Source: Paracoccus sp. (in: a-proteobacteria) | Lineage (GTDB): Bacteria; Pseudomonadota; Alphaproteobacteria; Rhodobacterales; Rhodobacteraceae | NCBI RefSeq assembly: GCF_030538755.1 | Contig: NZ_JAUNTJ010000007.1 | Span: 1 to 64,000, forward strand | DNA length: 64,000 nt | Direction of reading: 5' to 3' | In this document: positions 25,301 through 35,069 of the stretch, piece after piece | Position numbering within the stretch: position 1 is the stretch's first letter | Layout: the number at the start of each line of letters is the position of its first letter | Program-made: the position numbers and the translations under genes | The notes under the pieces: generated by a model | The model's database searches: none | Told to the model about the DNA's origin: nothing | Seen by the model: only the letters and a program-made list of their open reading frames with translations

Positions 25301-27502
25301 ATGGCCAGCCGCATGACCACTGCCCTTGTGACCGTCCTTGCCCTTGGCGGCGCGGGGGCGGCCTGCTGGGCGGTGGCCACCAGTGCGGCGGATTTCATCG
25401 AAACGCGGTCGCGGCAGGATGTGCGGCTGGCGCTGACCACGGGCGGCCATGACTGGGCGCAGGTGGAAACCGACGGGCTGCGCGTGCGCCTGACCGGCAC
25501 CGCCCCGTCCGAGGTGCAGCGGTTCCGCGCCATGACCGATGTGTCGGCGGTGGTGGACGCCAGCCGCATCATCGACGATGTGGCCGTGGCCAGCACCGAG
25601 ACGCTGACTCCGCCCGATTTCGGGGTCGAGCTGCTGCGCAACGATCAGGGCATTTCGCTGATCGGGCTGGTTCCGGCAGGTCTCGACCGCGAAACGCTGG
25701 TGCGCAACCTGCGCAACGGCACCGGAGCGCCGCAGGTGGCCGACCTGCTGGAAGGGGCCGATTATCCGGTGCCCGACGGCTGGCAGGCGGCGCTGGATTA
25801 TGGGCTGCGGGTGGCGCAGATGGCGCCCCGGTCCAAGATCTCGATCAGCGCCGGGCATGTGGCGGTGACGGCCCTGACCGACAGCGCCGATGACAAGGCC
25901 CGGCTGGAAACGGCGCTGAACCGGGTGCGGCCCGCCCTGGTGACGCTGACGACCGATATTTCCGCGCCCCGCCCGGTGATCGCGCCCTTTGTGCTGCGCT
26001 TTGTGCTGGATGAGGACGGCGCGCGCTTTGACGCCTGCTCTGCCGACAGTGATGCCGCGCGCGACCGCATTCTGGCTGCCGCCGTTCGGGCGGGTGCGGG
26101 GCAGGGGACGGGTTGCACCATTGGCCTTGGCGCGCCATCGCCCGAATGGGATCGCGCGGCGGTGGCTGGCATCGGCGCGGTGGCGGCGGTGGGGGGCGGC
26201 ACCGTTACCCTGTCCGATACCGATGTGGCGCTGCTGGTGCCCGCCTCGGTCAGCGCGGCGCAATATGATGATACGGTGGGGCGGCTGGAATCGGCCCTGC
26301 CGCGTGGCTTTTCCCTGAGCGCCGAACACGAACGCCCTGAAACCGCCAACCTTGGCCCGGCCGAATTTTCCGCCAGCGTGGGCCATGACGGCACCGTCAC
26401 CCTGCGCGGGCGGATCACCGATGACCGGATGCGCGACGCCGTGGACAGCTTTGCCGGGGCGCGCTTTGCGCAGGTGGATTCCAGCCTGCGCGCCGATCCC
26501 GATGTGCCCGGCGGCTGGACCGTGCGCGTCATCGCCGGGCTAGAGGCGATGGCGCCGCTGAAAACCGGCTCGGTCACGGTGACGCCCGATATGATCCGCA
26601 TCAGCGGCGTGTCGGGCGATCAGCAGGCCTCCGACCGGGCGGCGGCGGTGCTGGCCGACCGGCTTGGCGCGGGGGCGCATTACGAAATGTCGGTGCGCTA
26701 TGACCGGCGGCTGGATGCTTCGCTGGGGTTGCCGGACGGGCCGGAATGCGTGGCGCAGATGAACACGATCATGGCCGAATCGGCCATCGGGTTCGAGCCG
26801 AACAAATCGGTCATCGCCGGCGACCCGGCCCCGACGCTGGCCAGCCTGGCCGGGGTGATGGAAAACTGCGCCGATTTCCGCATCGAGATCGGCGGCCACA
26901 CCGATTCGCAAGGCTCGGATGCGTGGAATGCCGAACTGTCGCGCAATCGGGCGCAGGCGGTGCTGGCGGCGCTGGACGGCGCGGGCGTGGATACCGGCAG
27001 CATGACCGCGCGCGGCTATGGCGAAAGCCAGCCCATTGCGACCAATGAAACCGACGAAGGGCGCGAGGCGAACCGCCGCATCGAATTCCGCCTGCTGTCC
27101 GAACTGCCGGTAACGCAGGGCACCTTGCCCGCGCCGCAAGTGACCAGCGGCGTCACCGGCGAGACCCCGGCACCTGCACCCGCGCCTGTCGCCGCCGCCG
27201 CAGCCACGGCCGTTGGCCTGATCGGCCCGCTGCTGCCCGATGTGCTGGTGCCCGAGGATGCGGCATCTGGCCCGCTGCTGCCCGCGCCGCTGGCCGCCAT
27301 GCCCGCCGCCCCCGGTGCCCCCGGTGCCGATGCGGCGGAAACCGGCCCGCCGACGATCCCGCCCTCGGTCGTGGGGGTGTCGGAAAGCGTTGGTCCGGTG
27401 CCGGATGGGCTGGACCTTGGGGAGGAATCCGTTACGGTCCCGGTGCAGACCCCGGACGACGACACACCCCGGCCTCAGCCCCGGCCAGACGGCAGCGGCT
27501 GA
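25301..27502 (+). CDS. OmpA-family protein with BON-like N-terminal region and Pro/Ala-rich tail
   Basis: A 733-residue envelope protein. One N-terminal hydrophobic segment (TALVTVLALGGAGAACWAV) serves as signal or anchor. Residues of about 40-100 resemble a BON domain (VRLALTTGGHDWAQVETDGLRVRLTG), and more repeats of this type probably fill the long central part. The OmpA peptidoglycan-binding domain is at about 486-597 (FRIEIGGHTDSQGSDAWN, NRRIEFRLL). Unlike most OmpA proteins the domain is not terminal: about 130 residues rich in Pro, Ala and Gly follow. Starts a three-gene operon with the coiled-coil and DUF4424 genes. Confidence 0.85.
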   Translation: MASRMTTALVTVLALGGAGAACWAVATSAADFIETRSRQDVRLALTTGGHDWAQVETDGLRVRLTGTAPSEVQRFRAMTDVSAVVDASRIIDDVAVASTETLTPPDFGVELLRNDQGISLIGLVPAGLDRETLVRNLRNGTGAPQVADLLEGADYPVPDGWQAALDYGLRVAQMAPRSKISISAGHVAVTALTDSADDKARLETALNRVRPALVTLTTDISAPRPVIAPFVLRFVLDEDGARFDACSADSDAARDRILAAAVRAGAGQGTGCTIGLGAPSPEWDRAAVAGIGAVAAVGGGTVTLSDTDVALLVPASVSAAQYDDTVGRLESALPRGFSLSAEHERPETANLGPAEFSASVGHDGTVTLRGRITDDRMRDAVDSFAGARFAQVDSSLRADPDVPGGWTVRVIAGLEAMAPLKTGSVTVTPDMIRISGVSGDQQASDRAAAVLADRLGAGAHYEMSVRYDRRLDASLGLPDGPECVAQMNTIMAESAIGFEPNKSVIAGDPAPTLASLAGVMENCADFRIEIGGHTDSQGSDAWNAELSRNRAQAVLAALDGAGVDTGSMTARGYGESQPIATNETDEGREANRRIEFRLLSELPVTQGTLPAPQVTSGVTGETPAPAPAPVAAAAATAVGLIGPLLPDVLVPEDAASGPLLPAPLAAMPAAPGAPGADAAETGPPTIPPSVVGVSESVGPVPDGLDLGEESVTVPVQTPDDDTPRPQPRPDGSG

Positions 27503-27524
27503 CCGGACCAGACGGCGCAGAACC

Positions 27525-27866
27525 ATGAACCGCAGCGAATTCATCACCGTTACCGCGATTATCCTGTTCGCCGCCTTTGTGCTGGGCTGGTTCGCAAGCT
27601 GGCTGATCCACCGGCTGACGCGCCCCACCCGCGCCGACATGTCGGAACTGGACAAGATGGCCCAGCAACTGCACGAAGCCGAAGAAGAACGCGCCGCCGC
27701 CGTGCTGGAACTGGAAACCCGCGAAGCCGACCTGACCCGCCGCCTGCTGGGGGCCGAGGCCGAATTGCGCACCGCCATGGACGGCCTGCGCGAAAGCCGC
27801 ACCGAGGTCGAGGAACTGCGCCACTATATCGAGGCCAAGCTGGCGCGGCGCAAGCAGGGTGAATGA
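27525..27866 (+). CDS. Membrane-anchored coiled-coil protein
   Basis: A 113-residue protein with one N-terminal membrane helix (FITVTAIILFAAFVLGWFASWL) followed by a long charged helix rich in Glu, Arg, Leu and Ala (about residues 38-110) with clear heptad-like spacing. I know no function. It lies 22 bases after the OmpA-like gene and overlaps the DUF4424 gene by four bases, so a shared role in the envelope is plausible. Confidence 0.75.
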   Translation: MNRSEFITVTAIILFAAFVLGWFASWLIHRLTRPTRADMSELDKMAQQLHEAEEERAAAVLELETREADLTRRLLGAEAELRTAMDGLRESRTEVEELRHYIEAKLARRKQGE

Positions 27867-28789
27867 CGGGCCGCTGTGCCCTTGTCGCGGCATTTGCCGC
27901 CCTGCTGCCCGCAGCCCCGGCCTTGGCCAATGACAGCGAGGCCGGGCTGTCAGCGGGCGGTCTGGTCTTTGAACTGCGCCAGAACGACCAGATCCAGATG
28001 CTGTCCGAGGATCTGTATATCTCGGTTGACCGGGTGCGGGTGGATTACCAGTTCGTCAATCACGGCGATCAGGACGCGACCATCACCGTCGCCTTCCCGA
28101 TGCCGGACCTGCGGTTCGATCCCGGTATGCCGCTGAATTATTACAACTATCAGGCCAAGGACGGCGCGCCGATCCGCTTTGCCGTCACCGTGGATGGCCA
28201 GCCGGTCACGACCGTGCATCAGGAACGCGCGACCCTGAACGGGCGCGATGTCACCGATGATGTGCTGGCGGCTGGCCTGCCGCTGAACCCCTATCGGATG
28301 GACACGCCCGCCCCGGATGCACCCGCCCCGCAGGCGCTGATGACCGATGGCTGGCCGGGGTGGAGCTATGAAAGCCTGTTCCACTGGCAACAGACCTTTC
28401 CGGCGGGCAAGACCATCGCCGTTTCGCATGAATACCGCCCGATGGCGAGGGGCGCGCTGATGACGCCGGGCGAGATCGACGCCAGCACCCCCTATTGGGC
28501 GCAGTTCTGCCCCGAGGCCGATTTCATCGCCGGTGCCGACCGGCTGATGCAGCGCGGGGGCTATGGGCTGGCCCAGACGGTTGGCTATATCCTGACGACG
28601 GGCGGCAACTGGCGCGGCCCGATCGCCGATTTCCGGCTGACGGTGGAAAAGCCCGCCGCGAATGCGCTGCTGTCCTTTTGCGGCAGCGGCGTCACGAAAA
28701 CCTCGCCCACCACGTTCGAGATACGGCGCAAGGATTTCACTCCCGACGCCGATCTGAACATCCTGTGGATCACCGCGCCCAAGGGGTGA
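27863..28789 (+). CDS. DUF4424-family exported protein
   Basis: A 308-residue protein with a signal peptide (cleavage probably after PALA, near residue 22). The mature start NDSEAGLSAGGLVFELRQND and the following MLSEDLYISVDRVRVDYQF are the diagnostic N-terminal pattern of DUF4424. The family is periplasmic or surface-located with no known role. It is coupled (ATGA) to the coiled-coil gene and may be a partner of the OmpA-like protein upstream. Confidence 0.87.
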   Translation: MTGRCALVAAFAALLPAAPALANDSEAGLSAGGLVFELRQNDQIQMLSEDLYISVDRVRVDYQFVNHGDQDATITVAFPMPDLRFDPGMPLNYYNYQAKDGAPIRFAVTVDGQPVTTVHQERATLNGRDVTDDVLAAGLPLNPYRMDTPAPDAPAPQALMTDGWPGWSYESLFHWQQTFPAGKTIAVSHEYRPMARGALMTPGEIDASTPYWAQFCPEADFIAGADRLMQRGGYGLAQTVGYILTTGGNWRGPIADFRLTVEKPAANALLSFCGSGVTKTSPTTFEIRRKDFTPDADLNILWITAPKG

Positions 28790-28810
28790 TCGGCCCGTGC
28801 CCCACGCAGC

Positions 28811-29686
28811 TTAGCCGCGCGTCATCACCAGCGCAGACCAGTCGCCCGCATCCTGACGCCGGGGATCGCTGAAACCGGCGGCGGTATAGGCGGCGATCAC
28901 CTCGTCCGCTTGGGTGGTCAGGATGCCCGACAGCACCACCCGCCCGCCTTGCGCCACGCTGGCGGCCATATCGGGGGCAAGGTCGATCAGCGGTTGTTTC
29001 AGGATATTGGCCAGCACCAGATCATAGGGCGCGCCATCGCGCAGGGCAGGGGCGTCAAAGCCCGCCGCCTCAAGACAGGTCACGCGCCCGTCCAGCCCAT
29101 TGGCGGCGACATTGGCGGCGGCGGTGTCCACCGCCACCGGGTCGATGTCGCTGGCCAGAACCGGCGGGGCATCCGGCCATAACCGCGCCGCCGCCATCGC
29201 CAGAACGGCGGTGCCGCAGCCGATGTCGGCGATACGGGCAGGGGTGAACCCGTCCACGGCCAGCCGGTCCAGCGCCAGCAGGCAGCCTTTGGTGGTGGCA
29301 TGGTGGCCGGTGCCAAAGGCCATCGCCGCCTCGATGCACAGGGCTTCGGACCCCTGCGGCACCTTGTCGGCGTCATGGGCACCATGCACGAAAAACCGCC
29401 CGGCGACGACGGGGGCCAGCTCGCGCCGGACATGGGCGACCCAATCGACCTCGGGCAGTTCCGATACCAGAAACGGCTGCGCGTTATGGGCGGCGGCCAG
29501 CAGGGCAAGGCCGACCTCATCCGGGCTTTCGGTGAAATAGGCCCCCACCTCCCACCGGTCCGACCCGTCCTCGATCTCGAAAAAGCCGGTGCCCATCGGT
29601 TCGGGCTGCAAGGCCTCGCAGGCCTGGGCAAGGGCTTCGGCGTCGTCGCGGTTGGTGGTCTGGGTCAGGGCGGTCCAGGTGGGCAT
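28811..29686 (-). CDS. prmA: Ribosomal protein L11 methyltransferase
   Basis: A 291-residue SAM-dependent methyltransferase with the PrmA landmarks: EAAMAFGTGHHATTKGCL, ADIGCGTAVLAMAAARL (SAM motif I), and the catalytic loop LVLANILKQPLIDLAPD. The N-terminal 100 residues are the L11-recognition domain. It trimethylates lysines and the N-terminus of L11. It follows msrA by 3 bases on the same strand. Confidence 0.95.
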   Translation of the reverse strand: MPTWTALTQTTNRDDAEALAQACEALQPEPMGTGFFEIEDGSDRWEVGAYFTESPDEVGLALLAAAHNAQPFLVSELPEVDWVAHVRRELAPVVAGRFFVHGAHDADKVPQGSEALCIEAAMAFGTGHHATTKGCLLALDRLAVDGFTPARIADIGCGTAVLAMAAARLWPDAPPVLASDIDPVAVDTAAANVAANGLDGRVTCLEAAGFDAPALRDGAPYDLVLANILKQPLIDLAPDMAASVAQGGRVVLSGILTTQADEVIAAYTAAGFSDPRRQDAGDWSALVMTRG

Positions 29687-29689
29687 CGC

Positions 29690-30259
29690 TTACTCCGGCT
29701 GTGGCATGGAAGCGGCTATCCCGGTGCCGCGCAGGTTGCAATAACCATCGGGAATCTTGTGCAGATATTGCTGGTGATCTTCCTCGGGGGCCAGCCAGAA
29801 GGGCGCTTCGTCGATGATGTCGGTCGTGATCTCGCCAAAGCCCTGCAAGGCCAGCCGGTTGCCATAGTCGGCGCGCGACGCCTCGGCCAATGATCGCTGG
29901 GTGGGGGAAAAGGCCATGATAAGGCTGCGATACTGGTCGCCGATGTCATTGCCCTGCCGGTTGCCCTGCGTCGGATCGTGGTTTTCCCAGAACATCTTCA
30001 GCAAATGGTCATAGCTGACGCGCGAACTGTCAAAGATCACCCGCACCACCTCGGCATGGCCGGTGCCACCGGCGCAGACCTGCTTGTAGGTGGGGTTGTC
30101 CACATGCCCGCCCGCAAAGCCCACCTCGGTCAGCCAGATGCCATCCTGCTGCCAGAACAGCCGCTCGACGCCCCAGTAACAGCCCATGCCGAAAACCGCC
30201 TGATCCAGCCCCTTGGGCACCGGAACGCCCAGAGGACGCTTGAAAATCGCATGTTCCAT
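29690..30259 (-). CDS. msrA: Peptide-methionine (S)-S-oxide reductase
   Basis: A 189-residue MsrA. The active-site motif is GMGCYWGVERLFW (Tyr in place of the common Phe after Cys), followed by GFAGGHVDNPTYKQVCAGGTGHAEVV and FWENHDPTQGNRQGNDIGDQY, all conserved. It reduces oxidised methionine in proteins using thioredoxin. The ATG at 30259 is chosen because the family sequence starts here. A family A repeat occupies the upstream gap toward xerC. Confidence 0.96.
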   Translation of the reverse strand: MEHAIFKRPLGVPVPKGLDQAVFGMGCYWGVERLFWQQDGIWLTEVGFAGGHVDNPTYKQVCAGGTGHAEVVRVIFDSSRVSYDHLLKMFWENHDPTQGNRQGNDIGDQYRSLIMAFSPTQRSLAEASRADYGNRLALQGFGEITTDIIDEAPFWLAPEEDHQQYLHKIPDGYCNLRGTGIAASMPQPE

Positions 30260-30328
30260 CACAAACCCTTTCCTGTCGATGCAACATAACCCGCATCCCC
30301 CCGCCACGGGTTCCGACGCGCGGCCTGT

Positions 30329-30374
30329 CTTTCGTTTCTAAATATCCTCGGGGGTCCGGGGGTGAAACCCCCGG
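30329..30374 (+). repeat. Intergenic repeat family A, copy A3
   Basis: CTTTCGTTTCTAAATATCCTC is followed by GGGGGTCC and the perfect hairpin CCGGGGGT (30356-30363), GAA, ACCCCCGG (30367-30374), ending at the xerC stop codon. It is nearly identical to copy A4 in its hairpin half. Orientation is opposite to the two flanking genes, both of which read on the minus strand. Confidence 0.85.
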
Positions 30375-31310
30375 TCAGCCGCGCGGATGGGCGCTGCGAT
30401 AGATTTCCAGCAGATGCGCATCATCCACGCCGGTATAAACCTGCGTGGTGGACAGGCGCGCATGGCCCAGCAATTCCTGTATCGCACGCAGATCGCCGCC
30501 ACTGGCCAGCAGATGGGTGGCAAAGGAATGCCGCAGGGCATGGGGCGTCGCGCTGGCCGGCAGACCAAGGCTGGCGCGGGCCTGCGCCATGGTGCGGGCG
30601 ATCAGGCCGGGGTTCAGCCGCCCGCCGCGCGCGCCGCGAAACAGCGCCTCGCCGCGCGCCATCGGCCAGGGGCACAGCCGCAGATAATCGGCCACAGCCG
30701 CCTTGGCTGCGGGCAGCACCGGCACCTGCCGTTCGCGCCCGCCCTTGCCGCGGATCAGCAGGGCATCGCCCAAAGGCACGTCCTCGCCGTTCAGGGCCAG
30801 AGCCTCGGAAATCCGCAGCCCGCAGCCATAAAGCAGCGTCAGCACCGCCAGATCACGGGCGGCGATCCATGGCGTGTCATGGCTGACGCCGGCCATGTCC
30901 AGCACCTCGCGCGCCTGAGTTTCGGCCAGCGGGCGGGGCAGGCTGCGGGCGTATTTCGGGCTGCGCGCCGACAGGGCGGGCGACAGGTCAACCCCCTCGC
31001 GATCCGACAGCCACCGCAAAAAGCTGCGCACCGCCGATTGCCGCCGCGCCAGAGACCGCGCCCCCAGGCCCCGCGCCCGTTCGGCGGCGGCAAAGGCGCG
31101 CATGTCGGTCTGCGCCAGTCCGGCCAGCGTGCCGGGCAGCGCGGGCGTGCCGTGATGCCTGCCCAGAAACGCCAGAAATGCCGTCACATCGGTGCGATAG
31201 GCGCGCAGCGAATGGTCGGATCGCCCGCGCGTGGCCGCTTCGGTCGTCAGCCAGCGGTCCAGCGCATCCGACATCGCCGGGGCCAAGGCCAGCGGCGGCG
31301 CGCCGGTCAT
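30375..31310 (-). CDS. xerC: Site-specific tyrosine recombinase XerC
   Basis: A 311-residue tyrosine recombinase with the full catalytic set: Arg in YGCGLRISEALAL, Lys in RGKGGRERQVPV, HxxR in TPHALRHSFATHLL, His in LLGHARLSTTQVYT and the Tyr nucleophile in that motif. The N-terminal SAM-like domain spans about residues 15-105. With XerD it resolves chromosome dimers at dif. It overlaps the DUF484 gene by four bases, the usual housekeeping arrangement, so it is not a mobile-element integrase. Confidence 0.94.
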   Translation of the reverse strand: MTGAPPLALAPAMSDALDRWLTTEAATRGRSDHSLRAYRTDVTAFLAFLGRHHGTPALPGTLAGLAQTDMRAFAAAERARGLGARSLARRQSAVRSFLRWLSDREGVDLSPALSARSPKYARSLPRPLAETQAREVLDMAGVSHDTPWIAARDLAVLTLLYGCGLRISEALALNGEDVPLGDALLIRGKGGRERQVPVLPAAKAAVADYLRLCPWPMARGEALFRGARGGRLNPGLIARTMAQARASLGLPASATPHALRHSFATHLLASGGDLRAIQELLGHARLSTTQVYTGVDDAHLLEIYRSAHPRG

Positions 31311-31981
31311 CTGTTCAGCCAGCCGATCAGCGCCAGACGAAACGCCTGCGCAAAGAACCGCAGCAGGTCGGTGCCCTGCGCCGGGGTAAAGCGCGCCGGA
31401 TCGGCGCTGCCCATCACCAGCAGGGCCGAGGGCTGGCCGGGGCCAAGATCCAGCGGGATCAGCGCCTCGGAAGCGACGGCGATGCCGCCATGCAGCGGGT
31501 CGGCCACCGGATCGGCGCGGCGCAGCACGATGTCGTCCCCGCGCGGCGTCCGGCGCCCTGCGGCCAGAACCTGCCCGATGGCCCCCGGCGGCAGAGAAAC
31601 CGCACCGGGCAGCCCCGGCCATGTGCCCTCGACCGCCAGAGCCATGGTCTCGACCCGCAACAGCGGCGCGACATCGGCCTGCAAACCGGCGATGAAGCCG
31701 GTAATGTCCATCGGCTCAAGCAGGGCCAGAACCGCGCGGTGAACGGTGGCGGTGCCGGACTGGTTGTCCCATGCGGCGGCGATGACGGTTTCATGCGCCG
31801 CCTCCAGCCGGTCCAGCCGCGATTCCAGTGCCGCCATCGCCCGGCCGCGAATGTCGATCACATTGTCGCCGATGTCGGCATCGCGGGCGGCGATCAGGGC
31901 GCGCATCACCTCGCGGTCGTCCAGCAGCGCCGAGGGGTCGGCCAGCAGGCGGGCGCGCAGGTCGGGGTCCAGTCCGGCCAT
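31307..31981 (-). CDS. DUF484-family protein
   Basis: A 224-residue protein. N-terminal helices (LLADPSALLDDREVMRALIAA, NVIDIRGRAMAALESRLDRL) lead into a GAF-like domain ending with ALLVMGSADPARFTPAQGTDLLRFFAQ, as in DUF484. The family commonly sits next to xerC, as here; its function is unknown. It starts 3 bases after the transaldolase gene on the same strand. Confidence 0.9.
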   Translation of the reverse strand: MAGLDPDLRARLLADPSALLDDREVMRALIAARDADIGDNVIDIRGRAMAALESRLDRLEAAHETVIAAAWDNQSGTATVHRAVLALLEPMDITGFIAGLQADVAPLLRVETMALAVEGTWPGLPGAVSLPPGAIGQVLAAGRRTPRGDDIVLRRADPVADPLHGGIAVASEALIPLDLGPGQPSALLVMGSADPARFTPAQGTDLLRFFAQAFRLALIGWLNR

Positions 31982-31984
31982 GGC

Positions 31985-32638
31985 TCAGCCGATCTTCTGC
32001 CCGGTCTTGGCCCAGTCGGCGTTGAACTGCGCCAGGCCCTTGTCGGTCAGCACATGGTTGGCCATCGCCTTGATGACATTGGGCGGCGCGGTGATGACAT
32101 CGGCACCGATCAGCGCGCAATCGGTGATATGGTTCACCGACCGGATCGAGGCCGCCAGCACCTGCGTATCAAAGCCATAGTTGTCATAAATCTCGCGGAT
32201 AGACTGGATCAGTTCCAGCCCGTCCAGATTGACGTCGTCCAGCCGCCCGATGAACGGGCTGATAAAGGTCGCCCCGGCCTTGGCCGCCAGAATCGCCTGC
32301 GCGGCGGAAAAGCACAGGGTCACGTTCACCATATGCCCGTCATCCGACAGGGTTTTGCAGGCGCGCAGCCCGTCCCATGTCAGCGGCACCTTGACGGCGA
32401 TATTGGGCGCGATTTCGGCCAGCTTTTTGCCTTCGCGGATCATGTCCTCGGCCTTTTCGGCCACCACCTCGGCCGAGACGGGGCCATCGACCATCTCGCA
32501 GATCTCGCGCGTGACTTCGATGATGTCGCGCCCCGATTTCAGGATCAGCGAGGGGTTGGTGGTGACGCCATCAACCATCCCCAGATCGTTCAGTTCGCGG
32601 ATGGCATCCACATCGGCGGTATCGACAAAGAATTGCAT
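31985..32638 (-). CDS. Transaldolase / fructose-6-phosphate aldolase-like (small subfamily)
   Basis: A 217-residue TIM-barrel enzyme of the short transaldolase family. It begins [20 protein letters not shown], has [15 protein letters not shown], the Schiff-base lysine in [12 protein letters not shown], and [11 protein letters not shown] near the end of the barrel. The family includes transaldolase (pentose phosphate pathway) and fructose-6-phosphate aldolase; the two are hard to tell apart by eye. The gene heads the transaldolase-DUF484-xerC operon and is divergent from priA. Confidence 0.9.
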   Translation of the reverse strand: MQFFVDTADVDAIRELNDLGMVDGVTTNPSLILKSGRDIIEVTREICEMVDGPVSAEVVAEKAEDMIREGKKLAEIAPNIAVKVPLTWDGLRACKTLSDDGHMVNVTLCFSAAQAILAAKAGATFISPFIGRLDDVNLDGLELIQSIREIYDNYGFDTQVLAASIRSVNHITDCALIGADVITAPPNVIKAMANHVLTDKGLAQFNADWAKTGQKIG

Positions 32639-32794
32639 CGCAGGCTCCCATTCTTGCGTTGGCCTTGTGATAGCGCAAGCCGCGCCCTGCCGAAAGGGCA
32701 GAACCATCGGCGTGGCGTTTGCCGGCCTGCCCAAAAGCGGCGCACCCTGCGCCTTGGCATTGTCGGCGCGCGGTTGTGCGGCTACCACCACCGC

Positions 32795-34993
32795 ATGACC
32801 TTGCCCGCCTTCTTCCCCCCCGGTGCCCGCATTGCGGTGCTGACCGCCGAACCCGTCGGGGTGCTGGATTACCTTGCGCCCGAAACTGGTGTGGTGCAGG
32901 GGCAGTTGGTGCTGTGCCCGCTGGGGCCGCGCCGGGTGATGGGGCTGGTCTGGGGCGCGGGGCAGGGCGGCTTCGATGCGGCCCGGCTGCGCCCGGTGAT
33001 CCGTGCGCTGGACGTGCCCGCCTTTACCCCGGCCTTTGCCGATTTTCTGGCCCGCGCCGCCGATTACACGCTGACCCCGCTGCCGCTGATGCTGCGCATG
33101 GCGCTGCGCGCGCCGGGGCTGGATCAGCCGCCCGCTGCGCGCCGGGTGATCGTGCCCGCAGGTGACCCGCCCCCCCGCATGACCGAGGCGCGCGCCCGCG
33201 TCATGCAGGTGATCGCCGATCACGCGGGCGCACCGATGGCGCCGGGCGAACTGGCGCATCTGGCCGGGGTCGGCAGCGGAGTCATTCGCGGGCTGGTCGC
33301 GGCGGGCACGCTGGCCGACATCGCCGCGCCGCGCGATCTGCCCTTTCCGCCGCTGGACCCGTCGCTGCCCGGCAAGCCGCTGGCCCCCGATCAGGCGACG
33401 GCGGCAGATGCGCTGCGCGCGGGTATCCGTGGCGGCAGGTATGGCACCACCCTGCTGCGCGGCGTCACCGGATCGGGCAAGACCGAGGTCTATCTGGAAG
33501 CCGTGGCCGAAACCCTGCGCACGGGCCGTCAGGCGCTGGTCCTGCTGCCCGAAATCGCCCTGTCGGCCGAGTTCCTGAACCGGGTCGAGGCGCGTTTCGG
33601 CGCGCGCCCCGGCGAATGGCATTCCGGCATCACCACGTCGGAACGGCGGCGGCTGTGGCATATGGCGGCCAGCGGGCAGGTGCAGATGGTGGTGGGGGCG
33701 CGCTCGTCCCTGTTCCTGCCGTTCCGCGACCTTGGCCTGATCGTCGTCGATGAGGAACATGATTCCAGCTATAAACAGGAAGATACCGTCTATTACAGCG
33801 CCCGCGACATGGCGGTGCTGCGGGCCAGCCTGTCGGGCGCGCAGGTGGTGCTGGCATCGGCCACACCGTCGCTGGAAAGCTGGGTCAACGCGGCGCAGGG
33901 CAAATATGCGCGGCTGGACCTGACCACCCGCTATGGTGATGCCGACCTTCCGGATATGGCCGCCATCGACCTGCGCGCGCAGGATATGCCGGGCGGGCGC
34001 TGGATCTCGCCCGCGCTGGCGGCGGCGGTGACGCAGCGGCTGGCGCGGGGGGAACAGTCGCTGCTGTTCCTGAACCGGCGCGGCTATGCGCCCGTCACCG
34101 TCTGCCGTGCCTGCGGCCAGCAGGTCGGCTGCGATCACTGCGATGCGCGGATGGTGGAACATCGCTTTCAGAACCGCCTCGTCTGCCACCAATGCGGCGA
34201 AACCCGCCCGATTCCCACCGCCTGCCCCTCTTGCGGGGTCGAGGGGCGGATGGCCGCCCTCGGCCCCGGAGTCGAGCGTCTGGCCGAAGAGGTCGCTGCC
34301 ACCTTCCCCGAAGCCCGTGCCACGGTGCTGTCCTCGGACCTGTTCCACTCGGCCCGCGCGCTGAAAGAAACGATTGCCCAGATCGGCAATGGCGGCACCG
34401 ACATCATTATCGGCACCCAGATCGTGGCCAAGGGGCACAACTTCCCCGACCTGACGCTGGTCGGGGTGATCGACGCCGACCTTGGCCTGCAAGGGGCCGA
34501 CCTGCGCGCGGCGGAACGCTCGTTCCAACTGATGCGGCAGGTGGCGGGCCGGGCGGGGCGGCAATCGGGCGACCGGCCCGGCGTCGCCCTGCTGCAAACG
34601 CATCAGCCCGACCACCCGGTGATCCGTGCCATCCTGTCTGGCCGCGACGAAGATTTCTGGAACGCCGAGGCCGCAGGCCGCCAAGCCGCCGGAATGCCGC
34701 CGTTCGGGCGGCTGGCAGGCATCATCCTGTCACACCCCGACCTGGAAACCGTCGCCGCCTTTGCGCAAAAGCTGGCGGGCGCCGCCACCCCGATCCACGC
34801 CGCAGGCGCGGAACTGTGGGGCCCGGCCCCCGCCCCCATCGCCCGTATCCGAGGCCGCCACCGGATGCGGATGCTGATCCGCGCCCCACGTCAGGCCCCG
34901 CTGCAATCCGCCATCGCAACATGGCTGGCCCCGCACAAACCCCCAACAAACCTGCGCCTGTCCGTGGACATCGACCCACAAAGCTTCCTCTGA
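32795..34993 (+). CDS. priA: Primosomal replication helicase PriA (N')
   Basis: A 732-residue superfamily 2 helicase. The 3'BD-like N-terminal domain covers about residues 1-100; Walker A is [15 protein letters not shown]; the DExH box is [16 protein letters not shown]; two zinc-binding clusters follow ([14 protein letters not shown] and [18 protein letters not shown]); later motifs include [17 protein letters not shown] and QVAGRAGRQ. It restarts stalled replication forks by loading DnaB. The ATG at 32795 is the first compatible start; upstream open sequence is antisense to the transaldolase gene. A family A repeat follows the stop. Confidence 0.96.
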   Translation: MTLPAFFPPGARIAVLTAEPVGVLDYLAPETGVVQGQLVLCPLGPRRVMGLVWGAGQGGFDAARLRPVIRALDVPAFTPAFADFLARAADYTLTPLPLMLRMALRAPGLDQPPAARRVIVPAGDPPPRMTEARARVMQVIADHAGAPMAPGELAHLAGVGSGVIRGLVAAGTLADIAAPRDLPFPPLDPSLPGKPLAPDQATAADALRAGIRGGRYGTTLLRGVTGSGKTEVYLEAVAETLRTGRQALVLLPEIALSAEFLNRVEARFGARPGEWHSGITTSERRRLWHMAASGQVQMVVGARSSLFLPFRDLGLIVVDEEHDSSYKQEDTVYYSARDMAVLRASLSGAQVVLASATPSLESWVNAAQGKYARLDLTTRYGDADLPDMAAIDLRAQDMPGGRWISPALAAAVTQRLARGEQSLLFLNRRGYAPVTVCRACGQQVGCDHCDARMVEHRFQNRLVCHQCGETRPIPTACPSCGVEGRMAALGPGVERLAEEVAATFPEARATVLSSDLFHSARALKETIAQIGNGGTDIIIGTQIVAKGHNFPDLTLVGVIDADLGLQGADLRAAERSFQLMRQVAGRAGRQSGDRPGVALLQTHQPDHPVIRAILSGRDEDFWNAEAAGRQAAGMPPFGRLAGIILSHPDLETVAAFAQKLAGAATPIHAAGAELWGPAPAPIARIRGRHRMRMLIRAPRQAPLQSAIATWLAPHKPPTNLRLSVDIDPQSFL

Positions 34994-35007
34994 CCCCCGC
35001 CCCCCCT

Positions 35008-35055
35008 CATCTTTGGTCCGAAAATATCCTGGGGGTCCGGGGGTGAAACCCCCGG
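35008..35055 (+). repeat. Intergenic repeat family A, copy A4
   Basis: CATCTTTGGTCCGAAAATATCC is followed by TGGGGGTCC and the perfect hairpin CCGGGGGT (35037-35044), GAA, ACCCCCGG (35048-35055), then CCTTT. It fills the gap between the convergent priA and lytic transglycosylase genes and may terminate both. Confidence 0.87.
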
Positions 35056-35069
35056 CCTTTGGGCGCAAC

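Noticed and set aside
30375..31310. XerC as a mobile-element integrase
   Set aside because: Its coupling to DUF484 and full similarity to chromosomal XerC indicate the housekeeping dimer-resolution recombinase.
31178..32794. Long upstream extension of priA
   Set aside because: It is antisense to xerC, the DUF484 gene and the transaldolase gene, which have full motif sets. PriA homology begins only at the ATG at 32795.
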